A DNA stretch of 64,000 nt from CAWHOW01 sp963831005 (GCA_963831005.1 CAWHOW010000025.1:38162-102161); one strand, 5' to 3'. Counted from the stretch's first letter, positions 1 through 9,645 are shown. The notes: generated by a model not told the origin, from the letters alone. Numbers and translations are program-made.

Positions 1-2
1 CC

Positions 3-71
3 GAATGGGATACAAAACATTCAGTAACCCCGCTTTATTACAATATTTTGAAAGAGGGAATTAGAATATGA
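3..71 (+). CDS. C-terminal end of a nucleotidyltransferase (MNT-type), partial
   Basis: An open frame enters from the left edge and ends at TGA 69-71. Its last residues read TPLYYNILKEGIRI, the kind of tail seen on small MNT-fold nucleotidyltransferases encoded next to HEPN proteins. Its stop overlaps the start of the HEPN gene (ATGA at 68-71), which implies translational coupling. Only 22 residues are visible, so the family call rests mainly on context. Confidence 0.6.
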   Translation, partial: EWDTKHSVTPLYYNILKEGIRI

Positions 72-454
72 ATGGAAGTGTAGATGATTTAATAAAATAC
101 CGCTTAGAAAAAGCATTTGAAACTCTGGCAGACGCCAGCTTGTTAGCGGAAAGTGGCAGGTGGAACTCATGCATTCACAGGTTATATTACGCCTCTTTTT
201 ATTCAGTGAATGCCCTGCTTTTAAAAAACAATTTCAGGACCCATACTCATAATGGTTGCAAGTCTAAATTCCAGCATGAATTTATTAAGACCGGCATTAT
301 TGATAAAAATTTTGGAAAACTATACTCCGACTTATTCGACTGGAGACAAGAAGGTGATTATGCCGATTTCATTGACTTTGATAAAGAAACCGTGATTCCT
401 CTAATAGCACAGGTTGAAGAATTTATTGAAACAATTAACGGGCTGATCAAATAA
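68..454 (+). CDS. HEPN domain protein (UPF0332 type)
   Basis: The 128-residue all-helical protein matches the small stand-alone HEPN family that pairs with MNT nucleotidyltransferases. Visible hallmarks are HRLYYASFYSVNALL near residue 38, the His-rich stretch THTHNG near residue 60, and RQEGDYADF near residue 93. In known HEPN/MNT pairs the HEPN protein is usually an RNase toxin and the MNT partner neutralises it, often by nucleotide addition. I do not see a clean RX4-6H catalytic motif, so RNase activity is inference. The start codon overlaps the stop of the upstream partial gene, so the two form one operon. No other gene follows on this strand. Confidence 0.8.
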   Translation: MNGSVDDLIKYRLEKAFETLADASLLAESGRWNSCIHRLYYASFYSVNALLLKNNFRTHTHNGCKSKFQHEFIKTGIIDKNFGKLYSDLFDWRQEGDYADFIDFDKETVIPLIAQVEEFIETINGLIK

Positions 455-511
455 ATCAACTCACTATCACATCTAACTCAGTAGAGGCAAACGTTGTGTC
501 TGCATTGAATC

Positions 512-2518
512 TCAAAACAATTTCTCAATAATATCATCATCCACCAAATTAGGCAGGGTAACTTTAAGCGAAGGGTTTTTTTCCATAGCGCGTTTAATGG
601 CAAACATGGCGCCATCGTTCCTTGCCCACGAGCGGCGCGAAATGCCGTTGTTTACATCCCAAAACAACATCATCTTTAATCTGCGGTCGGCATCGGTTGT
701 GCCATCGAGCACCATACCAAAGCCGCCGTTAATCACTTCGCCCCAGCCAACACCGCCGCCATTATGTATGGAAACCCATGTAGCGCCTCGGAAAGCATCG
801 CCTATTACATTTTGTATCGCCATGTCGGCAGTGAATTTGGAACCGTCGTAAATATTGGATGTTTCGCGGTAAGGAGAATCCGTTCCCGAAACATCGTGGT
901 GGTCGCGACCAAGAACTACAGGAGCAGATATCTTTCCACCCCTTATAGCTTTGTTAAATGCTTCTGCAATTTTAATCCTGCCTTCCTCGTCGGCATACAG
1001 TATGCGCGCCTGTGAACCTACCACCAGTTTGTTTTCCTTGGCGCCTTTTATCCACTGTATGTTATCTTTCATCTGCTGCTGAATTTCAACAGGTGATGTC
1101 TTTGCCATTTCTTCCAGTACATCCATTGCAATCTTGTCAGTTGTATCGAGGTCTTCAGGTTTTGATGAAGTGCACACCCAGCGGAAAGGACCGAAACCAT
1201 AGTCGAAACACATAGGTCCCATGATGTCCTGCACATACGAAGGATAAATGAAATCGCCGTTGGGCTTCATGATATCAGCGCCTGCGCGGCTTGCTTCAAG
1301 CAGGAAAGCATTGCCATAATCGAAGAAATACATTCCTTTTTTAGCCAAAGCATTTATTGCTGCAACCTGTCGCCTTAACGATTCCTTCACCTTTTCCTTA
1401 AAGAGTTCAGGCTTGGTAGCCATCATTTCCTTAGCTTCTTCAAATGATAAACCTGCAGGATAATACCCACCTGCCCATGGATTGTGAAGCGAGGTCTGGT
1501 CGGAGCCAAGTTCCACGATGATATTTTCTTTTACGAATTTTTCCCAAAGGTCAACTATATTGCCCTGGTAAGCCAGTGATACAACCTCTTTATTTGCTTT
1601 AGCCTTTGCTATGCGTTTTAAAAGCTCATCAAGGTCCGTGAACACCTCATCCACCCATCCCTGCGAATGCCTTGTCTGCACTGCCTTCGGATTTACTTCT
1701 GCAATCACTCCGATAGCGCCCGCAATTACAGCAGCTTTTGGTTGTGCGCCCGACATGCCGCCAAGACCGGATGTTACAAATAGTTTACCTGCAAGGCCTT
1801 CATTATTCTTAGCAATCTTTCTTCCTGCATTTAAAACTGTAATGGTTGTTCCATGTACTATTCCCTGCGGACCAATATACATGAAAGAACCGGCAGTCAT
1901 TTGTCCGTACTGAGAAACGCCAAGTGCATTGAAGCGTTCCCAGTCATCGGGTTTGGAATAATTCGGGATCACCATGCCATTGGTAACTACAACACGTGGA
2001 GCATCTTTATGCGAAGGGAACAATCCCATTGGATGCCCTGAATACATTACAAGAGTCTGCTCGTCGGTCATTTCAGCTAGATATTTCATGGTGAGCAGGT
2101 ATTGCGCCCAGTTCATGAAAGCAGCGCCATTGCCGCCATAGGTAATAAGTTCGTGAGGATGCTGTGCAACAGCATAATCAAGGTTATTGGAAAGCATCAG
2201 CATGATAGCCGCTGCCTGCTTGCATTTGTGGGGGAATTCAGCTATGCTTCTTGCAGAAATTTTATAATCGGGGCGAAAACGGTACATGTAAATACGTCCA
2301 TAATCCTTCAGTTCCTTTGCAAATTCAGGTGCAAGAACCGCATGATGCTTCTTGTCAAAATAGCGAAGTGCATTGCGCAAAGCAAGTTTCTTCTCCTCTT
2401 TTGAAAGTATATCTTTCCGTTTGGGAGCATGGTTCAGGCTGGCATCGTACGGCTTTGGCTCCGGTAATGTTTCAGGTATTCCCTGTATTATCGCTTTTTG
2501 AAAATCGGTCAGGCTCAT
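512..2518 (-). CDS. hutU: Urocanate hydratase (urocanase), long form
   Basis: Converts urocanate to 4-imidazolone-5-propionate in histidine degradation, using tightly bound NAD+. The glycine-rich stretches ITYGGNGAAF and GQMTAGSFMYIGPQGIVHG and the C-terminal HNGGGVGWGE are characteristic urocanase segments. I place the start at the Met beginning MSLTDFQKAI (668 residues); an ATG 12 codons upstream is possible but adds residues unlike the family. The protein is about 100 residues longer than the common 550-residue bacterial enzyme, matching the long form in Bacteroidota and eukaryotes. No other hut gene is visible nearby, so the rest of the pathway lies elsewhere. It is divergent from the MFS gene to its right. 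Confidence 0.95.
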   Translation of the reverse strand: MSLTDFQKAIIQGIPETLPEPKPYDASLNHAPKRKDILSKEEKKLALRNALRYFDKKHHAVLAPEFAKELKDYGRIYMYRFRPDYKISARSIAEFPHKCKQAAAIMLMLSNNLDYAVAQHPHELITYGGNGAAFMNWAQYLLTMKYLAEMTDEQTLVMYSGHPMGLFPSHKDAPRVVVTNGMVIPNYSKPDDWERFNALGVSQYGQMTAGSFMYIGPQGIVHGTTITVLNAGRKIAKNNEGLAGKLFVTSGLGGMSGAQPKAAVIAGAIGVIAEVNPKAVQTRHSQGWVDEVFTDLDELLKRIAKAKANKEVVSLAYQGNIVDLWEKFVKENIIVELGSDQTSLHNPWAGGYYPAGLSFEEAKEMMATKPELFKEKVKESLRRQVAAINALAKKGMYFFDYGNAFLLEASRAGADIMKPNGDFIYPSYVQDIMGPMCFDYGFGPFRWVCTSSKPEDLDTTDKIAMDVLEEMAKTSPVEIQQQMKDNIQWIKGAKENKLVVGSQARILYADEEGRIKIAEAFNKAIRGGKISAPVVLGRDHHDVSGTDSPYRETSNIYDGSKFTADMAIQNVIGDAFRGATWVSIHNGGGVGWGEVINGGFGMVLDGTTDADRRLKMMLFWDVNNGISRRSWARNDGAMFAIKRAMEKNPSLKVTLPNLVDDDIIEKLF

Positions 2519-2631
2519 ATCTTGGTATTTTAATTTCTGATTGCGAAAATACATTATAGTATGAAATTATTCAAATATTTTAAGTTCTGGTTCTCTAATT
2601 AGCTCGGAGTAGCATATCAAAGGATTCTCTT

Positions 2632-2639
2632 TATCTTTG
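2632..2639 (+). promoter_or_regulatory. Putative Bacteroidota -7 box (TATCTTTG)
   Basis: TATCTTTG matches the TAnnTTTG consensus and lies 15 bases before the MFS gene start. I see no TTG at the expected 17-23 base spacing. Confidence 0.5.
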
Positions 2640-2654
2640 CAGGGATTTTAAGAA

Positions 2655-3917
2655 ATGGAAACACCTGCAATCAAACACGATCCATATTCCGCGCTGAGAA
2701 TAAAAGAATTTCGTCTTTTTGTTTTCTCGCGGTTCGTCACCACTGTTGCTTTCCAGATGCAGGCAGTAATAGTAGGCTGGCAGATCTACCAAATGACGAA
2801 AGATGCCTTTTCACTTGGACTGATTGGGCTTGCGGAAGCAATTCCTTTTTTAAGTGTGGCATTGTTTGCCGGACATATAGCTGATATTTTCAACCGGAAG
2901 AAATTAATAATCATAAGTCTGATTGTTTTCTTTGTCTGTTCGCTCACACTACTTTCATTTACTTTAAATTTTTCAAGTGCATTATTGCTATTTGGCACAA
3001 CACCTATTTATATAATCATAGCTGTAACAGGCTTGGCAAGAGCTGTAATTTATCCATCGCAAATTGCATTGATGTCGCAAATAGTTCCCCGCGAATTGTA
3101 TCCGAATTCCTCAACATGGAACAGCACAGCATGGCATATTGCAGCAGTAACAGGACCGGCATTAGGCGGACTTATATATGGCTTTTCGGGTATTACTTCT
3201 GCATATATTACAGTAGCAGTATTAATTATTGTTGGCTTAGTTCTTTTTATGGGAATAAAAAGTAAGCCTGTTCCTGTGAAGGAGAAAAAGGAAACGCTGA
3301 TGCAAAGCCTGTCAACAGGGATTAAGTTTGTATTCAACAATCAGGTAGTACTTGGCTCATTGTCGCTGGATATGTTTGCTGTATTATTTGGAGGGGCAGT
3401 GGCCATGTTGCCTGTATTTGCAGCGGAAGTATTAAATGTTGGACCACAGGGTTTAGGCTTTTTAAGGGCAATGCCTGCAGCGGGAGCCGTTATCATGTCA
3501 ATGATACTGGCTTATTATCCACCTGTTAAACAGGCAGGGACAAAACTTTTAAGTTGTGTTGCAGGCTTTGGCGTTTGCATTATTTTGTTCGCCATATCTA
3601 AGAACTTTTACCTGTCATTGGCATTGCTTTTCATGAGCGGGATGTTTGATAATGTAAGTTATGTTTTGCGGCAGATGATCATTCAACTATATACTCCCGA
3701 CAATATGCGGGGCAGGGTTGCTGCAGTGAATAGTATATTTGTAGGCTCTTCGAATGAAATTGGTTCCTTCGAATCTGGGCTGGCTGCAAGGATAATGGGA
3801 CTAATTCCTTCAGTGATCTTTGGCGGCACTATGACTCTTATTATTGTCGGATTTACCACTAAAGTTGCTCCTGTGTTAAGGAAGATGGATTTAAGGAAAA
3901 AGATTAAAGAGGAATAA
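2655..3917 (+). CDS. MFS transporter, EntS-like (MFS_3) exporter
   Basis: The 420-residue protein has about twelve hydrophobic segments. A typical MFS motif A variant, GHIADIFNRKKLI, follows the second membrane segment (residues about 75-87), and a second-half counterpart, DNMRGRVAAVNSIF, lies near residue 352. The overall pattern (short N-terminus, RFVTTVAFQMQAVIVGWQIY in the first helix) matches the MFS_3 group that includes enterobactin exporters. The substrate cannot be told from sequence. It is a single-gene unit, divergent from hutU, with a TATCTTTG box just upstream. Confidence 0.85.
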   Translation: METPAIKHDPYSALRIKEFRLFVFSRFVTTVAFQMQAVIVGWQIYQMTKDAFSLGLIGLAEAIPFLSVALFAGHIADIFNRKKLIIISLIVFFVCSLTLLSFTLNFSSALLLFGTTPIYIIIAVTGLARAVIYPSQIALMSQIVPRELYPNSSTWNSTAWHIAAVTGPALGGLIYGFSGITSAYITVAVLIIVGLVLFMGIKSKPVPVKEKKETLMQSLSTGIKFVFNNQVVLGSLSLDMFAVLFGGAVAMLPVFAAEVLNVGPQGLGFLRAMPAAGAVIMSMILAYYPPVKQAGTKLLSCVAGFGVCIILFAISKNFYLSLALLFMSGMFDNVSYVLRQMIIQLYTPDNMRGRVAAVNSIFVGSSNEIGSFESGLAARIMGLIPSVIFGGTMTLIIVGFTTKVAPVLRKMDLRKKIKEE

Positions 3918-4091
3918 ATGAACACACTGCATCAATATATTCAATAAATTGGTAAAGGCAATAATAAATCAAATTTATTTTCTAATCATTACAATAAATA
4001 GTTTAATGCTTCGTTAATGAGGTATTAAATAAAAAGCATACTATGATTAAAAATGTACAATTTCTTTGTCTAACCCTAAAAACCAAAAACC

Positions 4092-4751
4092 ATGAAAAAA
4101 TGTGCATTAATAATTGGACTAGGAACAAGCTTGTTCTTTTTTATTTCATGTAGTAAGAAAGAATCAACCACAACAGTTCCGACAAAACCTGCTTCAACTT
4201 TATCAGTTGCGGATTATTTCCCTTTGAAAACAGGAAATTATTGGGTGTATAAAACAACAGAATGTGACAGTAATGGAAACATTATGCCAGTAGTTTACAA
4301 AAATGATTCATTAGTAGTAAAAAACGATACTGTAATAAATGGCAAAACGTACCACACCATTATTGAGTATAATTACATGAATGCCCCAACTTCTTTTGTG
4401 GATTGTTATGCCGACTCCGCTGATTGTATTATAAACAATTATGGCAGTATTGTTTTTAGTATTAAAAATACATCAGGGATTATTTATACCCAGCTTTTAT
4501 CACCAGATACGATTGCTTATGTTAATTATTCCTTTATAAGCTCACCAACAAGTATAATTGTTCCTGTAGGAACATACAGTTGTGAGGACTACAAAGGTGC
4601 TGTGTATAGGAAATCGGATAATTTTAATAGAGCTTATTTAACCCACCATTACTATTCTGATAATATTGGGCTTGTTAAGAGAACAGCATTCTTTCTAAGC
4701 AATCCGCTTAATATAATAAATTTCGATTTGCTGTCATATCATGTGCAGTAA
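4092..4751 (+). CDS. Hypothetical lipoprotein
   Basis: The 219-residue protein opens with a lipoprotein signal peptide ending in the lipobox FISC (Cys20). A short low-complexity Lys/Thr/Pro linker follows, then a mature domain beginning ADYFPLKTGNYWVYK. The 'aromatic-Pro-Leu-x-x-Gly-x-x-Trp' opening is common in Bacteroidota envelope proteins of unknown role with a predicted beta-rich fold. Several Cys residues in the mature part (CYADSADC) could form disulfides. It stands alone and is followed by a strong terminator. I do not recognise a specific family. Confidence 0.75.
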   Translation: MKKCALIIGLGTSLFFFISCSKKESTTTVPTKPASTLSVADYFPLKTGNYWVYKTTECDSNGNIMPVVYKNDSLVVKNDTVINGKTYHTIIEYNYMNAPTSFVDCYADSADCIINNYGSIVFSIKNTSGIIYTQLLSPDTIAYVNYSFISSPTSIIVPVGTYSCEDYKGAVYRKSDNFNRAYLTHHYYSDNIGLVKRTAFFLSNPLNIINFDLLSYHVQ

Positions 4752-4847
4752 AAAGCTCTAAATCTTTGAATTATCCAATCATGGCTTTAAATTGATTACT
4801 TTTATTCAAATCATTCGCCTTTTTGTTTATGAACAGCTGAGGAAAAC

Positions 4848-4877
4848 AAAAAGCCTTACAATTTTGTAAGGCTTTTT
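4848..4877. terminator. Bidirectional intrinsic terminator
   Basis: A perfect 14-bp inverted repeat (AAAAAGCCTTACAA with a TT loop) is followed by T-runs on both strands. It can end the plus-strand lipoprotein transcript and the minus-strand tRNA-Val transcript, whose 3' end is only 8 bases away. Confidence 0.85.
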
Positions 4878-4884
4878 TGTTTTG

Positions 4885-4959
4885 TGGGAGTTACTGGATT
4901 CGAACCAGTGACCCTCTGCTTGTAAGGCAGATGCTCTGAACCAGCTGAGCTAAACTCCC
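4885..4959 (-). tRNA. tRNA-Val (anticodon TAC)
   Basis: The complement strand reads a 75-nt cloverleaf. The acceptor stem pairs GGGAGTT with AACTCCC. The D-arm contains AGCTCAGCTGG. The anticodon loop is CTTACAA, giving anticodon TAC within the stem TCTGC/GCAGA. The T-arm contains GGTTCGAATCC, and the discriminator base is A. CCA is not encoded. Confidence 0.97.
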
Positions 4960-5047
4960 GATATTATATGAACTATTTCCCTAAATGGGAGTGCAAATAT
5001 ATAAGTAATTTTATAAAGTCCAAGAAGATTTTTGAAAAATAGAAGAA

Positions 5048-6363
5048 TTATAATACTTCTGCCACTACAAAAGTGCTTCCACCGATATAAATAAGGTCTT
5101 CCGCCTCTGCATGTTCTTTAGCTGCTTTATAAGCTGATTCAACTGTAGGGAATACTTTACCTTTAATTCCAGCTTTCAAAGCTTTCTCTGCCAGCATGGT
5201 TTCATCTAGGGCTCGTGGAATTTGTGCTTTGCAGAAATAATAATCAGCATCATTTGGTAGTAATGTAAGTATGGTATCAATATCTTTATCGTTCACAAAT
5301 CCCAATACCATGTGTAGTTTATTATGGGGAGTGAATTTTATCTGTGTCAGAGTTTCTTTTAACCCTCCTTCATTATGCCCAATATCAGAAACAACAAGCG
5401 GCTTTTCATTTATTTTTTGCCAGCGGCCCATAATGCCTGTATTCTCAATAACCTTTGTTATTCCTTTTTCAACCTTCTCTGCTTGTAATTTAAACCCATT
5501 GGTATTAAGAATATCAACTGACATAAGCACCGTTATAAGATTCTTGACCTGGTAATAACCAATTAAAGATGAGCGTAAAACAGAGTCGTGTTCAAAAACA
5601 TGATTTAAAGGAATACCATTCTTAAACTGAAGTTGCACCATTAATTCGGGAGAATTATTATACACCAATTCGGCATGTAATACATGAAAATGCCTGTCGG
5701 CAAAATATAATGGGGCTTTTACTTCATTACACTTATTGATGAATACTTCTTTAATTTCTTCCTGAGTTTCACCAATAACAACCGGAACACCTTTTTTGAT
5801 AATCCCAGCCTTTTCACCTGCGATCTTTACAAGTGTATCTCCTAAAAGATTGGAATGATCCCAACTGATATTTGTAATAATTGATAATTCAGGTGTGATA
5901 ATGTTTGTGGAATCAAGCCTGCCTCCTAGCCCTGTTTCAATAACAGCTACATCAACTTTTTCTTCTGCAAAATAACTAAATGCTAGACCTACTGTCCATT
6001 CGAAGAATGAAGGTTTATGGAATCAAATGATGATTTATGTTTTTCAACAAAAGCAGTGACCTTTTCAGATGGGATTTCCTTGCCGTTGATTTTAATACGT
6101 TCGCGGAAATCTTTCAGGTGAGGTGATGTGTACAAGCCCACCTTATAGCCATTTTCTTGAAGAATTGAAGCAAGGAAGTGAGAAACAGAGCCTTTGCCGT
6201 TTGTGCCTGCGATGTGAATACTCTTAAATTTATTCTGGGGATTCCCAAGTAGATTACAGATTTCAATTGTGTTTTTAAGGTCGGCTTTATACGCTGCTGC
6301 ACCTATACGGTGAAACATAGGTAAATGCGAATAAAGGTATTCCAGCGTTTCCTGGTAATTCAT
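5048..6363 (-). pseudogene. folC: Folylpolyglutamate/dihydrofolate synthase, one frameshift
   Basis: Adds glutamate to folates (and possibly to dihydropteroate). The N-terminal part (from ATG 6363) has the ATP-binding GTNGKGS at residues 53-59 and the SPHL motif. The frame then breaks near 6014-6016 in a run of three A on the coding strand. From there the next frame continues without interruption through PSFFEWTVGLAF, ETGLGGRLDSTN and NISWDHSNLLG to the stop at 5048. Restoring one A gives about 438 codons, the normal family length, with every conserved block present. A true pseudogene with one indel is possible, but a homopolymer sequencing error is more likely. It follows tonB by one base and is probably co-transcribed with it. 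Confidence 0.9.
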
Positions 6364-6364
6364 C

Positions 6365-7162
6365 TTAATTCAGCTTAAGGTATTTGTATGTTATAGTACC
6401 TTGTTGTTCAATAGCAGCATCAGATTTGACGTTGAATTTAGATTTGAGTGCAGCTTTTTCAGCCTGTTTCCACATATCCTGGTTGGATATGGTTGTCCCT
6501 TTTGCGCCGGCTACCGCTTTTGTAACGTTACCATTTTGATCGACAGTGATTGTCACAACTATCTTTCCTTGTTCATCAGATTCGTAAACAGGTTTGGCAA
6601 GTGCTTTGACTTTTCTTCCGGAAAGATTATAAGATGTGCCGGGTCCATCGCCAGGACCTGTGCCAGTTCCATTACCGCCATCGTGACCACCACCCTATCC
6701 TCCATTTCCAATATAATTACTTGAATTCACATCGCCATTTTCTTTTCCCTGATTACCTTCTCCTCCAGCAATACCTTGGTTCATACCATTATGTTTATGG
6801 TATAATTTGTTATTGTCAATTACCGGATCATTTATTTTGATGGCATTTTTGTTATCAGTTTTAGTGTCGGAAGATTTAATATCGGTAACTTCTCCCTGAT
6901 CGTGTGTAAGGTAATTGTCATTCTTTGATGCAGAAACATCCTGTAAATCCACAGGAATAAGCTGGTCGGATTTATTGTCTCCCAGACCGTGTTCTGAATT
7001 TCCAAAGTTAACTTCTAGACCTGAGCCGCCACCAAGATCAGGATAGGGCGGGATAGGAGTGTGAAGGATAAAAAACAATAAGAACAGAATCAACAGCACG
7101 TGATAGCCAACGGTTAATCCAATGGCAAGTCCCCTGTTCGATTCAGCAACTTTTTCTTCCAT
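6365..7162 (-). pseudogene. tonB: TonB-family energy transducer with an in-frame TAG stop
   Basis: The N-terminus has one transmembrane helix (residues about 13-36) followed by a Pro/Gly linker. The middle is low-complexity Asn/Asp/Gly, typical of the periplasm-spanning region. The C-terminus (VVTITVDQNGNVTKAV...) is a TonB C-terminal fold that would contact outer-membrane receptors. A TAG at 6695-6697 interrupts the Gly-rich linker, but the same frame stays open on both sides for about 265 codons in total. Its start overlaps the exbD stop region (ATG at 7162), consistent with an exbB-exbD-tonB operon. A point nonsense mutation, a base-call error or readthrough could explain the TAG. Truncation would remove the receptor-contact domain. 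Confidence 0.8.
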
Positions 7163-7566
7163 TAATGCGAATTAATAGTTTGAGTTCCCAGCACCATCTT
7201 TATTTTCAGGTTGCTCCCGATTTGCAATACATCCACAAGGTCCTGTACGGTTAGCTTGTTATCGAAACGCAATATAATGAGCGGTTCGTTAAGGTTTTGC
7301 GTAGCTTTCTTCAATTCACTTTCCAGTTGTTCGTACTTTACGGCAGTATTGTTGATGTAATACGTTTTATCTGCCGTGACCGATAATGAAATCTGTGGCT
7401 TTGTTACAGCCTGCGATGATTTGCTCTTGGGCAACAGCAGTTTTATGACTGAAGGATTGGCAAGTGTTGAAATTATCAGGAAGAACAACAACAGGAAGAA
7501 CATGATGTCGTTCAGCGAGCCCGTGTAGACTTCAGCCGTATATCGCGGTGTTCTCCGAAGGTTCAT
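7162..7566 (-). CDS. exbD: ExbD/TolR family biopolymer transport protein
   Basis: The 134-residue protein has a short cytoplasmic N-terminus (MNLRRTPRYTAEV), a single transmembrane helix with the key proton-path Asp in LNDIMFFLLLFF, and a periplasmic ExbD domain. With ExbB it forms the proton-driven motor that energises TonB. I chose ATG 7566, which begins one base after the exbB stop codon; an upstream in-frame codon lies inside exbB and would add unlikely residues. The 3' end touches the tonB start. Confidence 0.9.
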   Translation of the reverse strand: MNLRRTPRYTAEVYTGSLNDIMFFLLLFFLIISTLANPSVIKLLLPKSKSSQAVTKPQISLSVTADKTYYINNTAVKYEQLESELKKATQNLNEPLIILRFDNKLTVQDLVDVLQIGSNLKIKMVLGTQTINSH

Positions 7567-7567
7567 A

Positions 7568-8290
7568 TTATGCTTCTTTTTGTAAGAGATCCATAAATTC
7601 GAGTGAGCTGTCTTCAAGCCTGAAGATTACTTTATCAAGCAATATATTCAGGTAGTGATAACCGGCATAAGCAAGCACACCAACAATCAAACCTGCTGCG
7701 CTGGTGATCATCTTTACATACAAACCGCTTGCAACAACACCGATAGCTATATTCTCAGATAGAGAAATATCATAAAATATCTTAATTACACCCATGATAG
7801 TACCTATGAATCCAAGCATAGGCGCAATACCTGCAACGATACCAAGTATCTTTAAATTCTTTTCAAGCTTGGAAACTTCGAAGCGGCCAACATTCTCTAT
7901 AGCTTTTTCAATTTCGTTTATCGGTTTACCGATTCTTTCCAGTCCTTTCTCAACCATGCGGGAAACAGGTGTGTTGGTTGAACGGCAGAGAGCCTTAGCT
8001 GTGTCGAGCTTGGCGTCGTAAATGAATTCTTTTATAGAATTAAAGAACAGCGTGTCGGGTTTGCTGGCTTTCCGAATGGCAATAAGCCTTTCGAAAAAGA
8101 AATATACTGCAAGCAGCGATAACAGGAAAATAGGGATCATCAGGGCAATCATCAATGAACCGCCTTTATTGAAGATAATATCCCACAATGAAGTGGATAC
8201 CTGACTTTGCTGTGCGTGTGCTGCAACTTTTGAAGCTGTGTCCACAACACTTCCTGCAGCTGTAGAGATTTGCAAAATTATTCCTAACAT
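7568..8290 (-). CDS. exbB: ExbB/TolQ/MotA-family proton channel protein
   Basis: The 240-residue protein has a long first transmembrane helix (ALMIPIFLLSLLAVYFF). After a cytoplasmic segment come two further helices containing the signature GIVAGIAPMLGFIGTIMGVI and, near the end, AAGLIVGVLAYAGYHYL. This is the standard ExbB topology. It is the first gene of exbB-exbD-tonB-folC. The N-terminal Ala/Ser/Thr-rich lead (TAAGSVVDTASKVAAHAQQ) is longer than in E. coli ExbB, as is usual in Bacteroidota. Confidence 0.92.
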   Translation of the reverse strand: MLGIILQISTAAGSVVDTASKVAAHAQQSQVSTSLWDIIFNKGGSLMIALMIPIFLLSLLAVYFFFERLIAIRKASKPDTLFFNSIKEFIYDAKLDTAKALCRSTNTPVSRMVEKGLERIGKPINEIEKAIENVGRFEVSKLEKNLKILGIVAGIAPMLGFIGTIMGVIKIFYDISLSENIAIGVVASGLYVKMITSAAGLIVGVLAYAGYHYLNILLDKVIFRLEDSSLEFMDLLQKEA

Positions 8291-8461
8291 ATTCTTTTGA
8301 TTTTATTTTCAAAAGTAATTATTAATGTTCCCGCAATCGAAAACAAAGGTTTAAGATGTTAACACATTAATGTTAATATGGTAACAGTGGAAAAAAGAAT
8401 TTATTGTATGGTTGCAATCTTATTTTCGAGTAAAAGGAGTAATTTCATTTAGTTCACCCTA

Positions 8462-8509
8462 ACCCCGTCCCTTCCCCTAATTTTAGGGGAAGGGAGAGAG
8501 GGATGGGGT
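8462..8509. repeat. GC-rich palindromic intergenic element
   Basis: A 12-bp perfect inverted repeat (CCCTTCCCCTAA, TT loop) is nested inside an outer ACCCC/GGGGT pair. It is far more GC-rich than its surroundings and sits in the gap between exbB and mscS (8291-8544). The gap holds no gene that I can see. The shape suggests a dispersed REP-like hairpin rather than a classical terminator, since no T-run follows directly. Confidence 0.65.
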
Positions 8510-8544
8510 ATAAAAACAAAACTGGTTTGTATTTCTAAATAGAA

Positions 8545-9645
8545 TTATTTATCCATGTATACCATTGCATTGGTATAGGCAAATAATGCATTGTTTCGTT
8601 TTACAGTATCAAGGATAAGAAAGTTGATATCTTCTTTTGTTTTTACAAAGAGGTTGTAATCAGGAGTGTCAATATAATAAAGAACCATTATTTCGAAGGC
8701 GCTTTTGGCAAATGCTGAGAGGCTTACTATGGGTTCGTCAGTGCAAAGTGAGTTTGCTGAAATAAGCGAACGGATTTCGCTAATTATTGCTTTCAATTGT
8801 TCGGCGCTAGTAGCATAGTTGAGCGATAGATTGAAATTTACCATTTGTTTCTTTCGCATAGAAAGATTGTCAAGTTCGGCATCTACCATTTTCTTGTTGG
8901 GAACGGTAGTATAACTTTGCCCGGGTGTACGCAGTCGTGTGCTGCGGAATCCAATCTTTTCAACTGTCCCGGTAATATCGCCTGTTTTAACAAAATCGCC
9001 TACGGCAAAAGGTTTATCAAGGAAAATAGTAAATGAACCAAGCAGGTTTTCAAGGGTTTCTTTAGCTGCAAGGGCAACGGCAAGTCCGCCTATGCCAAGC
9101 CCTGCGACCAATGAGCCAACATTAAGGGCAAAAACAGTTCCAAGTAGCAGGAATATACCAATGATAATTACAATTACTTTTAATACTTCTGTAAGAAAAG
9201 TTATAACCTGTGTATTCGATTTATCGGCGGCTTTTTCGGCTTTCTGCGAAATGATGAAACCTACCACATCCATAATACGGATGCATATCCAGATGAAGGA
9301 AGAAATAATAAGCGTAAGGAAAGATTTCTCAATGATTGTTTCAAGCACTAATTCATGGTGGCGGTTAAGGTTCCATGAAGCGGGATATTCAAGTTGCATG
9401 AATCCAATGTAAATAAACACCAGCAGGAAAAAGAGGGCAGTGGGTTTGTGCAGGTATTCGTGGAATTTTTTTAAAGGAATATGTGAGGAATATCTTTTAA
9501 AAAGCCTGTAAAGAAGCCTGTTTACCAGTTTCGAGATGTATCGTTTAAAGATGATCCCTATCAATATGATGCCCGCAAACCAGCAATACTGTTCAAGGGA
9601 GTTGCCCAGAAAAACAGTGTCAAGTATTTCGCTAAAACTGTGCAT
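8545..9645 (-). CDS. Small-conductance mechanosensitive channel family protein (MscS)
   Basis: The 366-residue membrane protein has four or five predicted helices. The pore-lining helix and beta domain of MscS are clear: VGSLVAGLGIGGLAVALAAKE is followed by LLGSFTIFLDKPFAVGDFV and then VEKIGFRSTRLRTPG. It probably releases solutes on osmotic downshock; other MscS members have different gating cues. The extra N-terminal helices make it longer than E. coli MscS. It is a monocistronic unit between non-coding stretches. Confidence 0.9.
   Translation of the reverse strand: MHSFSEILDTVFLGNSLEQYCWFAGIILIGIIFKRYISKLVNRLLYRLFKRYSSHIPLKKFHEYLHKPTALFFLLVFIYIGFMQLEYPASWNLNRHHELVLETIIEKSFLTLIISSFIWICIRIMDVVGFIISQKAEKAADKSNTQVITFLTEVLKVIVIIIGIFLLLGTVFALNVGSLVAGLGIGGLAVALAAKETLENLLGSFTIFLDKPFAVGDFVKTGDITGTVEKIGFRSTRLRTPGQSYTTVPNKKMVDAELDNLSMRKKQMVNFNLSLNYATSAEQLKAIISEIRSLISANSLCTDEPIVSLSAFAKSAFEIMVLYYIDTPDYNLFVKTKEDINFLILDTVKRNNALFAYTNAMVYMDK

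Noticed and set aside
8462..8509. Rho-independent terminator of mscS or exbB
   Set aside because: Both genes run away from or end elsewhere relative to it, and no T-run follows the stem; a REP-like hairpin fits better.
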